64,000 bases of DNA, from NCBI GenBank assembly GCA_035937155.1, contig DASYVJ010000036.1:1-64000 (forward strand), written 5' to 3'. Both the position numbers and the translations under genes were made by a program. Positions 15,565 to 23,506 of the stretch are shown here, in pieces (position 1 is the stretch's first letter; every line of letters begins with the position of its first letter). The notes under the pieces were generated by a model, which searched no databases, had not been told where the DNA came from, and saw only the letters and a program-made list of their open reading frames with translations. The DNA comes from Palsa-870 sp035937155. Lineage in GTDB: Bacteria; Chloroflexota; Dormibacteria; Dormibacterales; Dormibacteraceae.

Positions 15565-16032
15565 TTAAACAATGGTTGACCACTGATCTGTCGACAGCAC
15601 GAGCGTGACCGGGCCGTCGTTTTCGATGCTCACCCGCATGTCAGCTCCAAAGCTTCCCGTCTGGGTCTCTATTCCGCGCTCGCGGAAACGCTGGACGAAG
15701 ACTTCGTAGAGCTGCTCGGCCCGCTGCGGATCGCCCGCCTTAAGCAGGCTCGGTCGCCGGCCCCGACTCATGTCGGCGAAGAGGGTGAACTGGGAAACGA
15801 TCAACGCCGATCCGTGCACGTCGACCAGGCTCAGGTTCATCCGACGCACCTCGTCCGCGAACACGCGCAGGTCGATGATTTTGTCCGCCAGTCGCCGCAC
15901 ATTGGTTTCGTCGTCATCGGATGCCGCACCCACCAACAACACGTAACCCGGCCCGATGGTTGCACGCCGCTCTGTACCGTCCTGGTCCCAGCTCACAGAG
16001 CCCGCGGCAACGCGCTGCGCGACGATCCTCAG
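15565..16032 (-). CDS. dtd: D-aminoacyl-tRNA deacylase, probable CTG start
   Basis: The product hydrolyses D-amino acids wrongly attached to tRNA. The family SQFTL motif (IVSQFTLFAD) and a GRRPS loop (SRGRRPSLLKAG) are present; the C-terminal NxGPVT-like loop reads NDGPVTL. The family N-terminus is normally MR(A/V)VVQRV; here RIVAQRVAAGSVSWD lies upstream of the first GTG (15996). The only start-like codon just before it is CTG at 16030-16032, overlapping the accA stop as CTGA; a stop lies eight codons further upstream. That gives 155 residues. Last gene of the fab-acc operon. Confidence 0.88.
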   Translation of the reverse strand: MRIVAQRVAAGSVSWDQDGTERRATIGPGYVLLVGAASDDDETNVRRLADKIIDLRVFADEVRRMNLSLVDVHGSALIVSQFTLFADMSRGRRPSLLKAGDPQRAEQLYEVFVQRFRERGIETQTGSFGADMRVSIENDGPVTLVLSTDQWSTIV

Positions 16033-16886
16033 ACTTTTGGTCCGAACTGCGGTTCAGCCTGCACCAGCGAGTCGATGTACCGGAATCGCTCGTACCGGTG
16101 CTGCAGGAGATCTTCGACGGGCTGAGCGAGCAACGGCTGCACGTGGCGGTAGAGCGCCTCGTCGAGTGAGGCTGCCGCAGCGTCGTAGTCGGCCCGCGCG
16201 CTGCCGACCGGCTCGGTGACGACCTCTTCGACCACACCCATCGCGAGCAGGTCACGCGAGGTCAGCTGAAGCTGCTCCGCCGCCTCCACCTTGCGGCTGT
16301 TGTCGCGCCAGACGATCGATGCCGCCGCCTCGGGAGAGGCGACCGAATAGATCGAGTTCTCAAGCATGATCACGCGGTCGGCGACGCCCATGCCAAGCGC
16401 ACCGCCACTGCCACCCTCACCGATCACCGCCGCCACGATCGGCACGGGAATGCGGAACCACTCCATGATCGCATCGGCGATAGCGGCGGCGATGCCGCGC
16501 TCTTCCGCGCCGGCGCCCGGGTACGCGCCCGGCGTGTCGATCAGGGAAACGATTGGAAACCCGAACTTCGCCGCGTGGTGGGCCAGGCGGATCGCCTTGC
16601 GATAACCCTCGGGATGCATCATGCCCCAGTTGCGGGCCACCCTCTCCTTGAGGCTTCGACCCTTCTGATGTCCCAGAAACATGGTGGTCCGGCCGTGCCA
16701 GGTGCCGACGCCGCCAACCAGCGCCGGGTCGTCGGCGGAGAGCCGATCGCCGTGCAGCTCGATGAAATCTGGAGCCAGCCTCCTGATGTAGTCGAGCGTG
16801 TACGGGCGCTCCTGGTGCCGGGCAAGCTCGATCACCTGCCAGACGCTGAGGGTCGATTCGTCAGGCTTGCGTCCGTGCCGCGTCAT
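16029..16886 (-). CDS. accA: Acetyl-CoA carboxylase carboxyltransferase subunit alpha
   Basis: The 285-residue protein carries the alpha carboxyltransferase signature: RPYTLDYIRRLAPDFIELHGDR, then FPIVSLIDTPGAYPGAGAEERGIAAAIA and VIGEGGSGGALGMGVADRVIMLENSIYSVASPEAAASI. With AccD it moves carboxyl from carboxybiotin to acetyl-CoA to make malonyl-CoA. Its ATG overlaps the accD stop by 4 nt (ATGA). Biotin carboxylase and biotin carrier genes are not in this window, so those subunits must be elsewhere. It is slightly shorter than the E. coli protein, as usual outside Proteobacteria. Confidence 0.95.
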   Translation of the reverse strand: MTRHGRKPDESTLSVWQVIELARHQERPYTLDYIRRLAPDFIELHGDRLSADDPALVGGVGTWHGRTTMFLGHQKGRSLKERVARNWGMMHPEGYRKAIRLAHHAAKFGFPIVSLIDTPGAYPGAGAEERGIAAAIADAIMEWFRIPVPIVAAVIGEGGSGGALGMGVADRVIMLENSIYSVASPEAAASIVWRDNSRKVEAAEQLQLTSRDLLAMGVVEEVVTEPVGSARADYDAAAASLDEALYRHVQPLLAQPVEDLLQHRYERFRYIDSLVQAEPQFGPKV

Positions 16887-17713
16887 GGGTACATCTCGAG
16901 CAGGTGCGCCAGCAGGCGGCGCAGCTCAGTACGCGGCACCACCAGGTCCACCTGCCCGTGGGCGAGCTGGAACTCAGCGCTCTGAAAACCCGGCGGCAGG
17001 TCGGCGTACGTCGCCTGCTTGATCACGCGCGGCCCGGTGAACCCGATGGCCGCGTTCGGCTCTGCGATGTTGATGTCCGCCAGCAGCGCCAGTGAAGCCG
17101 CGGTGCCGCCAAACGTCGGATCGGTCAGCACTGAGAAGTACGGCACTCCGGCGCTGTGCATCCGGCCGACAGCAGCGTTCACCTTGGCCATCTGCATCAA
17201 CGCCAGCACGCCCTCCTGCATGCGGGCGCCGCCCGACGCGGAGACCAAAACATAAGGAAGACCTGAAGTCGCCGCCTGCTCCATCCCGCGCGCCAAGCGC
17301 TCACCGGCGACGATCGACAGCGTTCCGCCGACGAAGCGGAAGTCGAAGGCGGCCAGCCAGATCGGGCGCCCGGCAAGCGTGCAGGTGCCGGTGCGCACGG
17401 CCTCGTTCAAGCCCTCCTCCATCAATTGGTCGACGACCGCCTGGTATGGCTTGGGCACTTTCCAGTTCAGCAGGTCGTGAGATCGGATGTCGCCCCAGCG
17501 TTCCTGCCACGAGCTGCGATCCGCGATCAGGGCGATCCAGGCGTCGGCGCCAAGACGGAAGTGATGGCCGCAGTCGCAGACATAGTTGTGCTTTCGCAGC
17601 GCCTCGGCGTCCAGACCGACGCCGCAGCCCGGGCAGTTGGTGGGCAGCGGGATCGCGGGCAGCTTGCTTCCCGCAATGCGAAGCTCGGTGGTCGGTTTGG
17701 CCAGCGCGCTCAC
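16883..17713 (-). CDS. accD: Acetyl-CoA carboxylase carboxyltransferase subunit beta
   Basis: The 276-residue protein begins with a zinc-finger segment (CPGCGVGLDAEALRKHNYVC then DCGHHFRL) followed by the crotonase-like carboxyltransferase core (FDFRFVGGTLSIVAGERLARG, SASGGARMQEGVLALMQMAKV, LTDPTFGGTAASLA, GFTGPRVI). The second half of the zinc finger reads C-D-C rather than the usual C-x-x-C, one residue short, which is odd. Start GTG 17713 overlaps the fabG stop as GTGA; the upstream open frame is a shadow of fabG. It partners AccA, encoded next. Confidence 0.93.
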   Translation of the reverse strand: MSALAKPTTELRIAGSKLPAIPLPTNCPGCGVGLDAEALRKHNYVCDCGHHFRLGADAWIALIADRSSWQERWGDIRSHDLLNWKVPKPYQAVVDQLMEEGLNEAVRTGTCTLAGRPIWLAAFDFRFVGGTLSIVAGERLARGMEQAATSGLPYVLVSASGGARMQEGVLALMQMAKVNAAVGRMHSAGVPYFSVLTDPTFGGTAASLALLADINIAEPNAAIGFTGPRVIKQATYADLPPGFQSAEFQLAHGQVDLVVPRTELRRLLAHLLEMYP

Positions 17714-18438
17714 AGGGAGAGGCCGCCATCCACGGCGAGGACCTGGCCGGTGATGAACCCAGCGCGCTCGGAGCATAGAAATGCCACCGCCGCCGCAACG
17801 TCCTCAGCCGTTCCTTCGCGCTTGATCGGGGTCAGCTTGACCAGCTCGCCCACCATCTCGTCGGTCAGCGAGCCCTTGGTGAGCTCGGTCCGGACGTAGC
17901 CCGGAGCCACCGCGTTGCAGGTGATGTTGCGCGACCCGTATTCACGCGCGACAGACTTGGTGAACCCGATGAGCCCGGCCTTGGCGGCGGCGTAGTTGGA
18001 CTGGCCTGCGTTGCCGGTCAAACCGACGATCGATGAGATGTTGACGATGCGGCCCCAACGCGCTCGCATCATGCCGGACATGATGGCCGCGCGTGTCGTC
18101 GCGAAGGCGGACATGAGGTCCGTGCGGATCAGCTCTTCCCAGTCGGCCGGAGCCATCTGGATGAGGAGCTTGTCGCGCACTGCGCCGGCGTTGTTGACCA
18201 GGACATCCACACGACCGACCGCCTTGACCATCGCCTCGACCTGCGCCGGATCTCCTACGTCAGCCTGGTGTGCACTCGTGTTAGGCAATGAGGCCGCGGC
18301 GGCTTCTGCGGCGGTCTTATCCGATCGGTAGTTGATGACCACTCGTGCGCCCATGGCGGCCAATCCCTGGCTGATCGCAAGGCCAATGCCCTTGCCACCG
18401 CCGGTGACGAGGGCGGTCTTGCCATCTAGCTCGCCCAT
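17710..18438 (-). CDS. fabG: 3-oxoacyl-[acyl-carrier-protein] reductase
   Basis: This 242-residue short-chain dehydrogenase has the NADPH motif TGGGKGIG (residues 12-19), NNAGAVRDKLL, the catalytic Ser in NISSIVGL and the Tyr-Lys pair in QSNYAAAKAG, and the FabG-type ending GFITGQVLAVDGGLSL. It reduces 3-oxoacyl-ACP in the elongation cycle. It sits between fabD and accD with a 4-bp gap and a 4-nt overlap, so context makes the fatty-acid role firm among the many SDR enzymes. Dehydratase and enoyl reductase genes are not in this cluster. Confidence 0.93.
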   Translation of the reverse strand: MGELDGKTALVTGGGKGIGLAISQGLAAMGARVVINYRSDKTAAEAAAASLPNTSAHQADVGDPAQVEAMVKAVGRVDVLVNNAGAVRDKLLIQMAPADWEELIRTDLMSAFATTRAAIMSGMMRARWGRIVNISSIVGLTGNAGQSNYAAAKAGLIGFTKSVAREYGSRNITCNAVAPGYVRTELTKGSLTDEMVGELVKLTPIKREGTAEDVAAAVAFLCSERAGFITGQVLAVDGGLSL

Positions 18439-18442
18439 CTGC

Positions 18443-19396
18443 TCAGGCCGGGGTCGGGCCGGCGAAGTCGATGAACAGCTCTTCGGCGTTCCAGGTGTCG
18501 ACGCCAGGAATGTGCTTCGCGGCGAGACTGGCCAGCACGCGGCCCGGCCCGAGCTCGACGACAGTCTTCACCTTCATTGCTCGCATCGACACCATGGTGC
18601 GCGCCCAGTCGACCTGGCGCAGCATCTGGAGCCGCAGCTCTTCCTGCAAGCTCGCCACCGTCCGGAGTGCCTCGCCCGAAGCGTTGGCGAGGATCGGGAT
18701 CGAGGGCGCCTTGATCGGCAGCTTGTCGACGAGCTTGCGGAATGCGGCGGCGGCGGCTGCCATGAGCGGCGTGTGGGCCGCGAGCGGGATGGTCAGGATG
18801 AGCGCTCGTCGCGCGCCGGCGGCGAGAGCAAGCCTTTCGGCGTCCTGCACGGCCGCGATCTCGCCTGACAGTACGAACTGGACATCCGCATTGCGGTTGG
18901 CCACCCAGAGCTGGCCGTGGGCCGACGCCTGCTCACGGATGCGTTCGACCTCCGCCTCCTCTAGACCAACGATGGCGATCATGCCGCCGGCCGCCTGGTC
19001 GCCAGCCGCCTGGGCCATGATCCGGCCGCGTTCCTTGACCAGCAGCAGCGCGGTCTCCCACGGGATCGAACCGGCGGCCGCAAGGGAGGCGATCTCACCC
19101 AGGCTGTGGCCGGCCGTCACGCTGACATTCTCGAAGCCGTAACTCTCGCGCCACACCTCATAAGCCGCCCAGCACACCGTCATCACGCACGGTTGGATGA
19201 CGTCGGTGCGATTGAGCTCCTCGACCGGGCCCTCGAAGCAGAGCCTGCGCACCGGCATGTCGAGGACCTCTTCGGCACGCTCGAAGACGCGCCGCGCGGC
19301 GGGATATCGATCGTGCAGGTTCTGGCCCATGCCCGGCTTCTGCACGCCCTGGCCCGGAAACAGGAGTGCGATCGGACCGGTGAGCTTTACGCCCAT
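18443..19396 (-). CDS. fabD: Malonyl-CoA:ACP transacylase
   Basis: The 317-residue enzyme has the N-terminal LLFPGQGVQKPGMG, the nucleophile motif GHSLGEIASL (Ser98), and the catalytic His in IPLAAHTPLM, then VELGPGRVLASL near the end. It loads malonyl groups on the acyl carrier protein. ATG 19396 overlaps the end of fabH by 10 nt; the longer open frame upstream is a shadow of fabH. Length and motifs are normal. Confidence 0.94.
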   Translation of the reverse strand: MGVKLTGPIALLFPGQGVQKPGMGQNLHDRYPAARRVFERAEEVLDMPVRRLCFEGPVEELNRTDVIQPCVMTVCWAAYEVWRESYGFENVSVTAGHSLGEIASLAAAGSIPWETALLLVKERGRIMAQAAGDQAAGGMIAIVGLEEAEVERIREQASAHGQLWVANRNADVQFVLSGEIAAVQDAERLALAAGARRALILTIPLAAHTPLMAAAAAAFRKLVDKLPIKAPSIPILANASGEALRTVASLQEELRLQMLRQVDWARTMVSMRAMKVKTVVELGPGRVLASLAAKHIPGVDTWNAEELFIDFAGPTPA

Positions 19397-20424
19397 TTGA
19401 GCAAGCAAGAACCCCACGTCAGGCCGGAGCCGAACCCGGCCAGCAGCACGTGGTCGCCGCTCTTGACCCTTCCTTTGCGGATCGCCTCTTCCAGCGCCAG
19501 CGGGATCGAAGCGCTCGATGTGTTGCCATACTCGTCGATGTTGATCGCGACGCGATCGAGCGGCAGGCCGATACGCCGCGCCGCAGCGTCGATGATCCGG
19601 AAGTTGGCCTGGTGAGGGACCCAGAGGTCGATGTCTTCCAGCGCCACGCCCGCGGCGTTGCAGACCTCGTTCGCCTGACGGATGAAGATGTCGACCGCGA
19701 ACTTGAAGACGTCCGGTCCGACCATCTCGATGTACGGGTGCGGGTCCTTCGCCGCATACGCGCCCTTCTCGATGTTGCCGCACGTCACCTGCGCGTAGCC
19801 GCGGCCGTCCGCGCCAAGACACCAGCTGAGAAAACCGGCGCCCTTGGGGGCCGGCCGAACGACTGCAGCGCCTGCGCCGTCGCCGAAGATGACGGCCGTG
19901 CCGCGGTTCGAGTAGTCGAGCATGCGCGATAGCACTTCGGCGCCGATGACCAGTACGTTGTCGGCTCGCTCGGTCGCGATAAACGAATCCGCAACCGACA
20001 GCCCGTACATGAAGCTGGTGCATGCGGCGAGCAGGTCCCACGCGACCGCCCCGGGAGCGTCCAGCTCGTCCTGGAGGCGAGCCGCAATGGATGGGAATGG
20101 ACCGTCCGGCGACGACGTCCCAACCAGGATCATGTCGAGGTCATTGGCGGTGATGCCCGCGGCGTCGAGGGCACTTCGCGCGGCTTTGGTCGCGAGCTCG
20201 AGAGTGGTCGTCCCCGGCTCGGCGATGTGCCGCCGGTGAATCCCCGTGCGCTCGGTGATCCACTTGTCCGACGTGTCCATCATCTTTTCGAGATCGAAGT
20301 TCGTGATGACCTTCTCGGGCGCGTAAATGCCGACGCCAGCGATTGCGCTCGGCCGGCCCTTGGCCTTGAAGGAACGAAGGGGTAGAGCGTCGGAACGCGT
20401 TCGATACGCGGTGGTTATCGCCAT
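19387..20424 (-). CDS. fabH: 3-oxoacyl-ACP synthase III
   Basis: The 345-residue condensing enzyme has the Cys-His-Asn triad in FabH context: LLAACTSFMYGL (Cys135), VPHQANFRI and EYGNTSSASIPLAL. It starts fatty-acid synthesis by condensing acyl-CoA with malonyl-ACP. The first about 25 residues before the usual start (AIAGVGIYAPEKVI) are an N-terminal extension (AYRTRSDALPLRSFKAKGRP) not needed for the fold; a later start cannot be ruled out, but no better start codon is evident. The gap to acpP is 5 bp. Confidence 0.94.
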   Translation of the reverse strand: MAITTAYRTRSDALPLRSFKAKGRPSAIAGVGIYAPEKVITNFDLEKMMDTSDKWITERTGIHRRHIAEPGTTTLELATKAARSALDAAGITANDLDMILVGTSSPDGPFPSIAARLQDELDAPGAVAWDLLAACTSFMYGLSVADSFIATERADNVLVIGAEVLSRMLDYSNRGTAVIFGDGAGAAVVRPAPKGAGFLSWCLGADGRGYAQVTCGNIEKGAYAAKDPHPYIEMVGPDVFKFAVDIFIRQANEVCNAAGVALEDIDLWVPHQANFRIIDAAARRIGLPLDRVAINIDEYGNTSSASIPLALEEAIRKGRVKSGDHVLLAGFGSGLTWGSCLLKWA

Positions 20425-20429
20425 GTCAT

Positions 20430-20687
20430 CTACGCCTCCAGCCGCTCGGCGGTCTTCTGCTCCAAGAACTTCCAGAGGTCGCCAATCAGCTTCATTTTTT
20501 CGAGCTCCTCTTCAGGGAGCTCCACGTCGTACTTATCCTCGACGGCAGCGATCAGCTCTACGAGGTCGAGCGAGTCGGCCGCGAGGTCTTTGGCGAAGCT
20601 CTTGTCGAGCTGCACCTGATCGGGCTCGATGCCCAGGATCTCAGCCGCAAGATCCTGCAGTTCCTTGAAATCGAGTTGGGTTGCCAT
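20430..20687 (-). CDS. acpP: Acyl carrier protein
   Basis: The 85-residue acidic protein has the phosphopantetheine attachment motif AADSLDLVEL (Ser39) and the four-helix ACP pattern (AAEILGIEPDQVQLDKSF, LEEELEKMK-like acidic tail). It carries growing acyl chains. ATG 20687 is preferred to TTG 20693 because AGGAG lies about 8 nt upstream. It is placed between fabF and fabH, as expected. Confidence 0.95.
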   Translation of the reverse strand: MATQLDFKELQDLAAEILGIEPDQVQLDKSFAKDLAADSLDLVELIAAVEDKYDVELPEEELEKMKLIGDLWKFLEQKTAERLEA

Positions 20688-20698
20688 TGGCAATACTC

Positions 20699-21958
20699 CT
20701 AGTTGGCCTCAGGGCCTTTGATGACGAGCGTCGCGTTGTGGCCGCCAAAGCCAAACGAGTTCGAGACGGCAACCTTGAAGTCAGCCTTTCGGGCCTTGTT
20801 GGGGACGTAGTCCAGGTCGCACTCCGGGTCGGGGTCGTCAAGGTTGATGGTCGGCGGCAAAAGGCCGCGGTCGAGAGCAAGCACGCACGCGGCCGCCTCG
20901 ATGGCGCCGGCGGCGCCTAGCAGGTGACCGTGCACCGACTTGGTCGAGCTGACGGCGAGCTTGTATGCGTGGTCGCCGAAGACGGCTTTGATCGCTTTCG
21001 TCTCGGCGACATCTCCGAGCTTGGTCGAGGTTCCGTGCGCATTGATGTAGCCGACGTCGGTCAGCTCGACACCGCTCTTCTCGAGCGCGCGACGCATGGC
21101 TCGAATGGCGCCTTTGCCCTCCGGCTGCGGCGCGGTGAAGTGATACATGTCGGCGCTCGCGCCGTAACCGGCGATCTCCGCGAAGATCTTCGCGCCGCGC
21201 TTCTTCGCGTGATCCATCTCCTCCAGCACCAGCATCACCGAGCCCTCGCTCATGACGAACCCGTCGCGGTTGAGGTCAAACGGCCGGCAGGCTTTCTCCG
21301 GCTCTTCGTTCCTCTCGCTGACGGCCTTGATCTGGCTGAAGGCGCCCATCGTGAGCGGGGTGATGGTGGCTTCCGAGCCACCCGCGAGCATCGCGACCGC
21401 GTCGCCGCGCTTGATGATCTCCGAGGCTTCGCCGATGCCGTGAGAGCCGGACGCGCAAGCGCTGACGATGGCGTAGTTCGGACCGCCCGCGTGCGTGTGG
21501 ATCGCGACGATACCTGCCGCCATATCCGCGATCATCATCGGGACCGTGAAGGGGCTGATCCGCTTCGGCCCGCGCTCCATCAGCTGGGTATGGCTCTTCT
21601 CGATTTCTTCCATTCCACCGATGCCGGAGCTGACAATCACGCCGACGTCGTCGGGATCCATCTCGCCGGGGACGAGCCCCGACTGCGCCAGCGCCTGCTT
21701 GGAGGCCGCCAGCGCGAACTGGCAGTAACGCCCGATGTGGCGGGCGGTCTTGCGATCCATGTAATCCTCGGGATTGAACCCCTTGACCTCGCCCGCGATC
21801 TTGCAATCGAAGATTGTCGTGTCGAAATGCGTGATCCGGCCAATTCCCGAGACGCCCTCGATCATGTTTGACCAAACGGTCTCGACGTCATTGCCGATCG
21901 GAGTGATGAAGCCCATGCCGGTGACGGCCACGCGACGACCGTTGGAGTTAGATGTCAT
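20699..21958 (-). CDS. fabF: 3-oxoacyl-ACP synthase II
   Basis: The 419-residue condensing enzyme has the Cys-His-His triad: SACASGSHGIGEA (Cys168), INAHGTSTKLGD and TKSVHGHLLGAAG, ending SFGFGGHNATLVIKG. It elongates acyl-ACP with malonyl-ACP. It is the first structural gene of the fab operon, downstream of a PucR-type regulator gene. The 105-bp space before it contains a perfect 13-bp palindrome. No good ribosome binding site is seen before ATG 21958. Confidence 0.95.
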   Translation of the reverse strand: MTSNSNGRRVAVTGMGFITPIGNDVETVWSNMIEGVSGIGRITHFDTTIFDCKIAGEVKGFNPEDYMDRKTARHIGRYCQFALAASKQALAQSGLVPGEMDPDDVGVIVSSGIGGMEEIEKSHTQLMERGPKRISPFTVPMMIADMAAGIVAIHTHAGGPNYAIVSACASGSHGIGEASEIIKRGDAVAMLAGGSEATITPLTMGAFSQIKAVSERNEEPEKACRPFDLNRDGFVMSEGSVMLVLEEMDHAKKRGAKIFAEIAGYGASADMYHFTAPQPEGKGAIRAMRRALEKSGVELTDVGYINAHGTSTKLGDVAETKAIKAVFGDHAYKLAVSSTKSVHGHLLGAAGAIEAAACVLALDRGLLPPTINLDDPDPECDLDYVPNKARKADFKVAVSNSFGFGGHNATLVIKGPEAN

Positions 21959-22026
21959 TGGCCAAGCATACGGACGCCAGGGCCAATTGACACTGGCGCT
22001 GAGTGGGAAAACAGGCCTTAATGCTT

Positions 22027-22039
22027 GGACACGGTGTCC
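22027..22039. promoter_or_regulatory. Perfect palindrome upstream of fabF, operator candidate
   Basis: GGACACGGTGTCC, two 6-bp arms around one central base, lies about 69 bp before the fabF start and just after the regulator gene. It is the only strong palindrome in this gap and may be the binding site of the neighbouring PucR-type protein or another lipid regulator. Confidence 0.55.
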
Positions 22040-22063
22040 TAATCAGCCGTCAAGAACAGTTGC

Positions 22064-23353
22064 TTAGAGCAGCTTCCGGATCTCCAGAGCGAGTTGCAGC
22101 CGCGAGCGCGTCGCCGGCACTTCGAGATCGCCGCCCATCAGCTCGTGAAGCTTGTCCAGCCGGTAGAGGACGGTGTGCCGGTGCAGCCCCAGAGCCGCAG
22201 CCGCGTCCTTGACCGAGCCACGCACGAGGTATGCCTCGAGGGTTTCCAGGAGCTGCCCACGGTTGCGCACCTTGGCATCCATGAGGCGGCCGAGGTTGTG
22301 GGCCACAAAACGCTCAGCCAGTCGCGGGTTCTGGGTCAGCACGAGGTGGGGGATGAGCTCGTCGTGGCGGTGCACCACAGCTTCAGGTCGGAGCTTCCGA
22401 CCCGCCTCGAGGGCCTGCTGTGCCTCGAGGTAGGAGCGCGAGATGCCGCGCAAGCCTGGGTGATAGCCGCCGATTCCAGCGCGCACCCGTGCACGCGCCG
22501 TCCCCGAGCGCTTCACTGCCTCGTCCTGGAGCTGGGTTACGAACTCACCGGCCGCATCCGCGTTCGCCACCGATTCGGCGGGCCAGAGCACGACCAGCGT
22601 GCTCGGGTCGGTCGCGTGGTGAATCGCGCCCCGCGGCACCTCCAGCGAGGCTGCCACCTCGGCCAGGGCTTGACCTCCCCGCTCGCCGTCGCGGTTGCCG
22701 ACGACGAGCTTGCACACCGCCACGACGTAGCCGGTGGGGACGATCGGCATGTTGAGCGCGAGCGCTTGTTTCTGCAGCTCGAGCTCCGAGTCGAAGTTGT
22801 CGCTGATCAGGGCATGGAAAAGGCGCGCATGCGCGCGCGTTCCGCGCTGCATGTGCTGCTCGCGAGCGTGCAGATAGGTCTTGGTGACCTCAGCCGCCAC
22901 CTGGTCCAGCGCCGCGAACACATAGTTCGCGGTGACCATGATGGCCTCGGGCGTCGCCTCGGGATGCCCCCGCCACGCGCGCAGGATTTCGTCCCACGCG
23001 ACGCGCGCCGCGATGCGATAGGCGTTGAGGATGGGCTCGACCGACTGGCTGCTGCGCGCCTGGAGAATGCCGAGCTGGGCGACTCGGCGGAGCTCTTCGT
23101 TCGTAGCGGGGCGTGCTTCGCGGGCGGTCGCGAGGAAGAGGTCCAGGCCGGCCTCGCAGGAGCGAGCGATTGCTGAGCGCTGCGGGGGCACGCCTGTCGA
23201 GTCGTCCCAGCGCACCAGGCTGACGACCGCTCGGGCCATGTGGCGGGCCATGCCGGCCCGGCGTCCATCCAGCTCCGCGATAAGGGCGGCCGGGAGCGTA
23301 GGAGCTACCTTGGCCGGTTTGGCCGGTTTGGACTTGATGGCCACATTTGCCAT
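22064..23353 (-). CDS. PucR/CdaR-type transcriptional regulator next to fab operon
   Basis: The 429-residue protein ends with the PucR-family helix-turn-helix (LLETLEAYLVRGSVKDAAAALGLHRHTVLYRL, then DKLHELMGGDLEVPATRSRLQLALEI). Residues about 170-310 resemble the GGDEF-like CdaR middle domain (GIGGYHPGLRGISRSYLEAQQALEAGRKL); the N-terminal 160 residues are helical and could bind a ligand. It lies immediately upstream of fabF on the same strand. In Streptomyces an activator (FasR) sits beside fabD-fabH-acpP-fabF; as I recall it has a similar C-terminal helix-turn-helix, so control of fatty-acid synthesis is a reasonable inference. Confidence 0.85.
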   Translation of the reverse strand: MANVAIKSKPAKPAKVAPTLPAALIAELDGRRAGMARHMARAVVSLVRWDDSTGVPPQRSAIARSCEAGLDLFLATAREARPATNEELRRVAQLGILQARSSQSVEPILNAYRIAARVAWDEILRAWRGHPEATPEAIMVTANYVFAALDQVAAEVTKTYLHAREQHMQRGTRAHARLFHALISDNFDSELELQKQALALNMPIVPTGYVVAVCKLVVGNRDGERGGQALAEVAASLEVPRGAIHHATDPSTLVVLWPAESVANADAAGEFVTQLQDEAVKRSGTARARVRAGIGGYHPGLRGISRSYLEAQQALEAGRKLRPEAVVHRHDELIPHLVLTQNPRLAERFVAHNLGRLMDAKVRNRGQLLETLEAYLVRGSVKDAAAALGLHRHTVLYRLDKLHELMGGDLEVPATRSRLQLALEIRKLL

Positions 23354-23399
23354 GGGCCTGACTATACGGGCAGTTATATCTTTAGGACTCCGGGTCTAG

Positions 23400-23504
23400 G
23401 CCAGAGGAGATCCCCCATCCGGCGCTTGGGCGCCGACTTCCCCGGCAAGCGGGGAAGTAGAACCCCCGTGTCCGCTCGCCGACTTCCCCGGCAGGCGGGG
23501 AAGC
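23400..23504. repeat. Dispersed hairpin repeat, double copy
   Basis: The stretch holds CCCCCATCCGGCGC, loop, GCGCCGACTTCCCCGGCAAGCGGGGAAG, then a second CGCCGACTTCCCCGGCAGGCGGGGAAG. Each half contains an inverted repeat CTTCCCCG...CGGGGAAG. The inverted form is found at 10309-10361. It lies between the PucR-type regulator and the dienelactone hydrolase stop. Confidence 0.75.
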
Positions 23505-23506
23505 AA

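Noticed and set aside
19397..20041. N-terminal extension of the fabD frame
   Set aside because: It lies over fabH in another frame and has no family likeness; ATG 19396 gives the standard FabD start.
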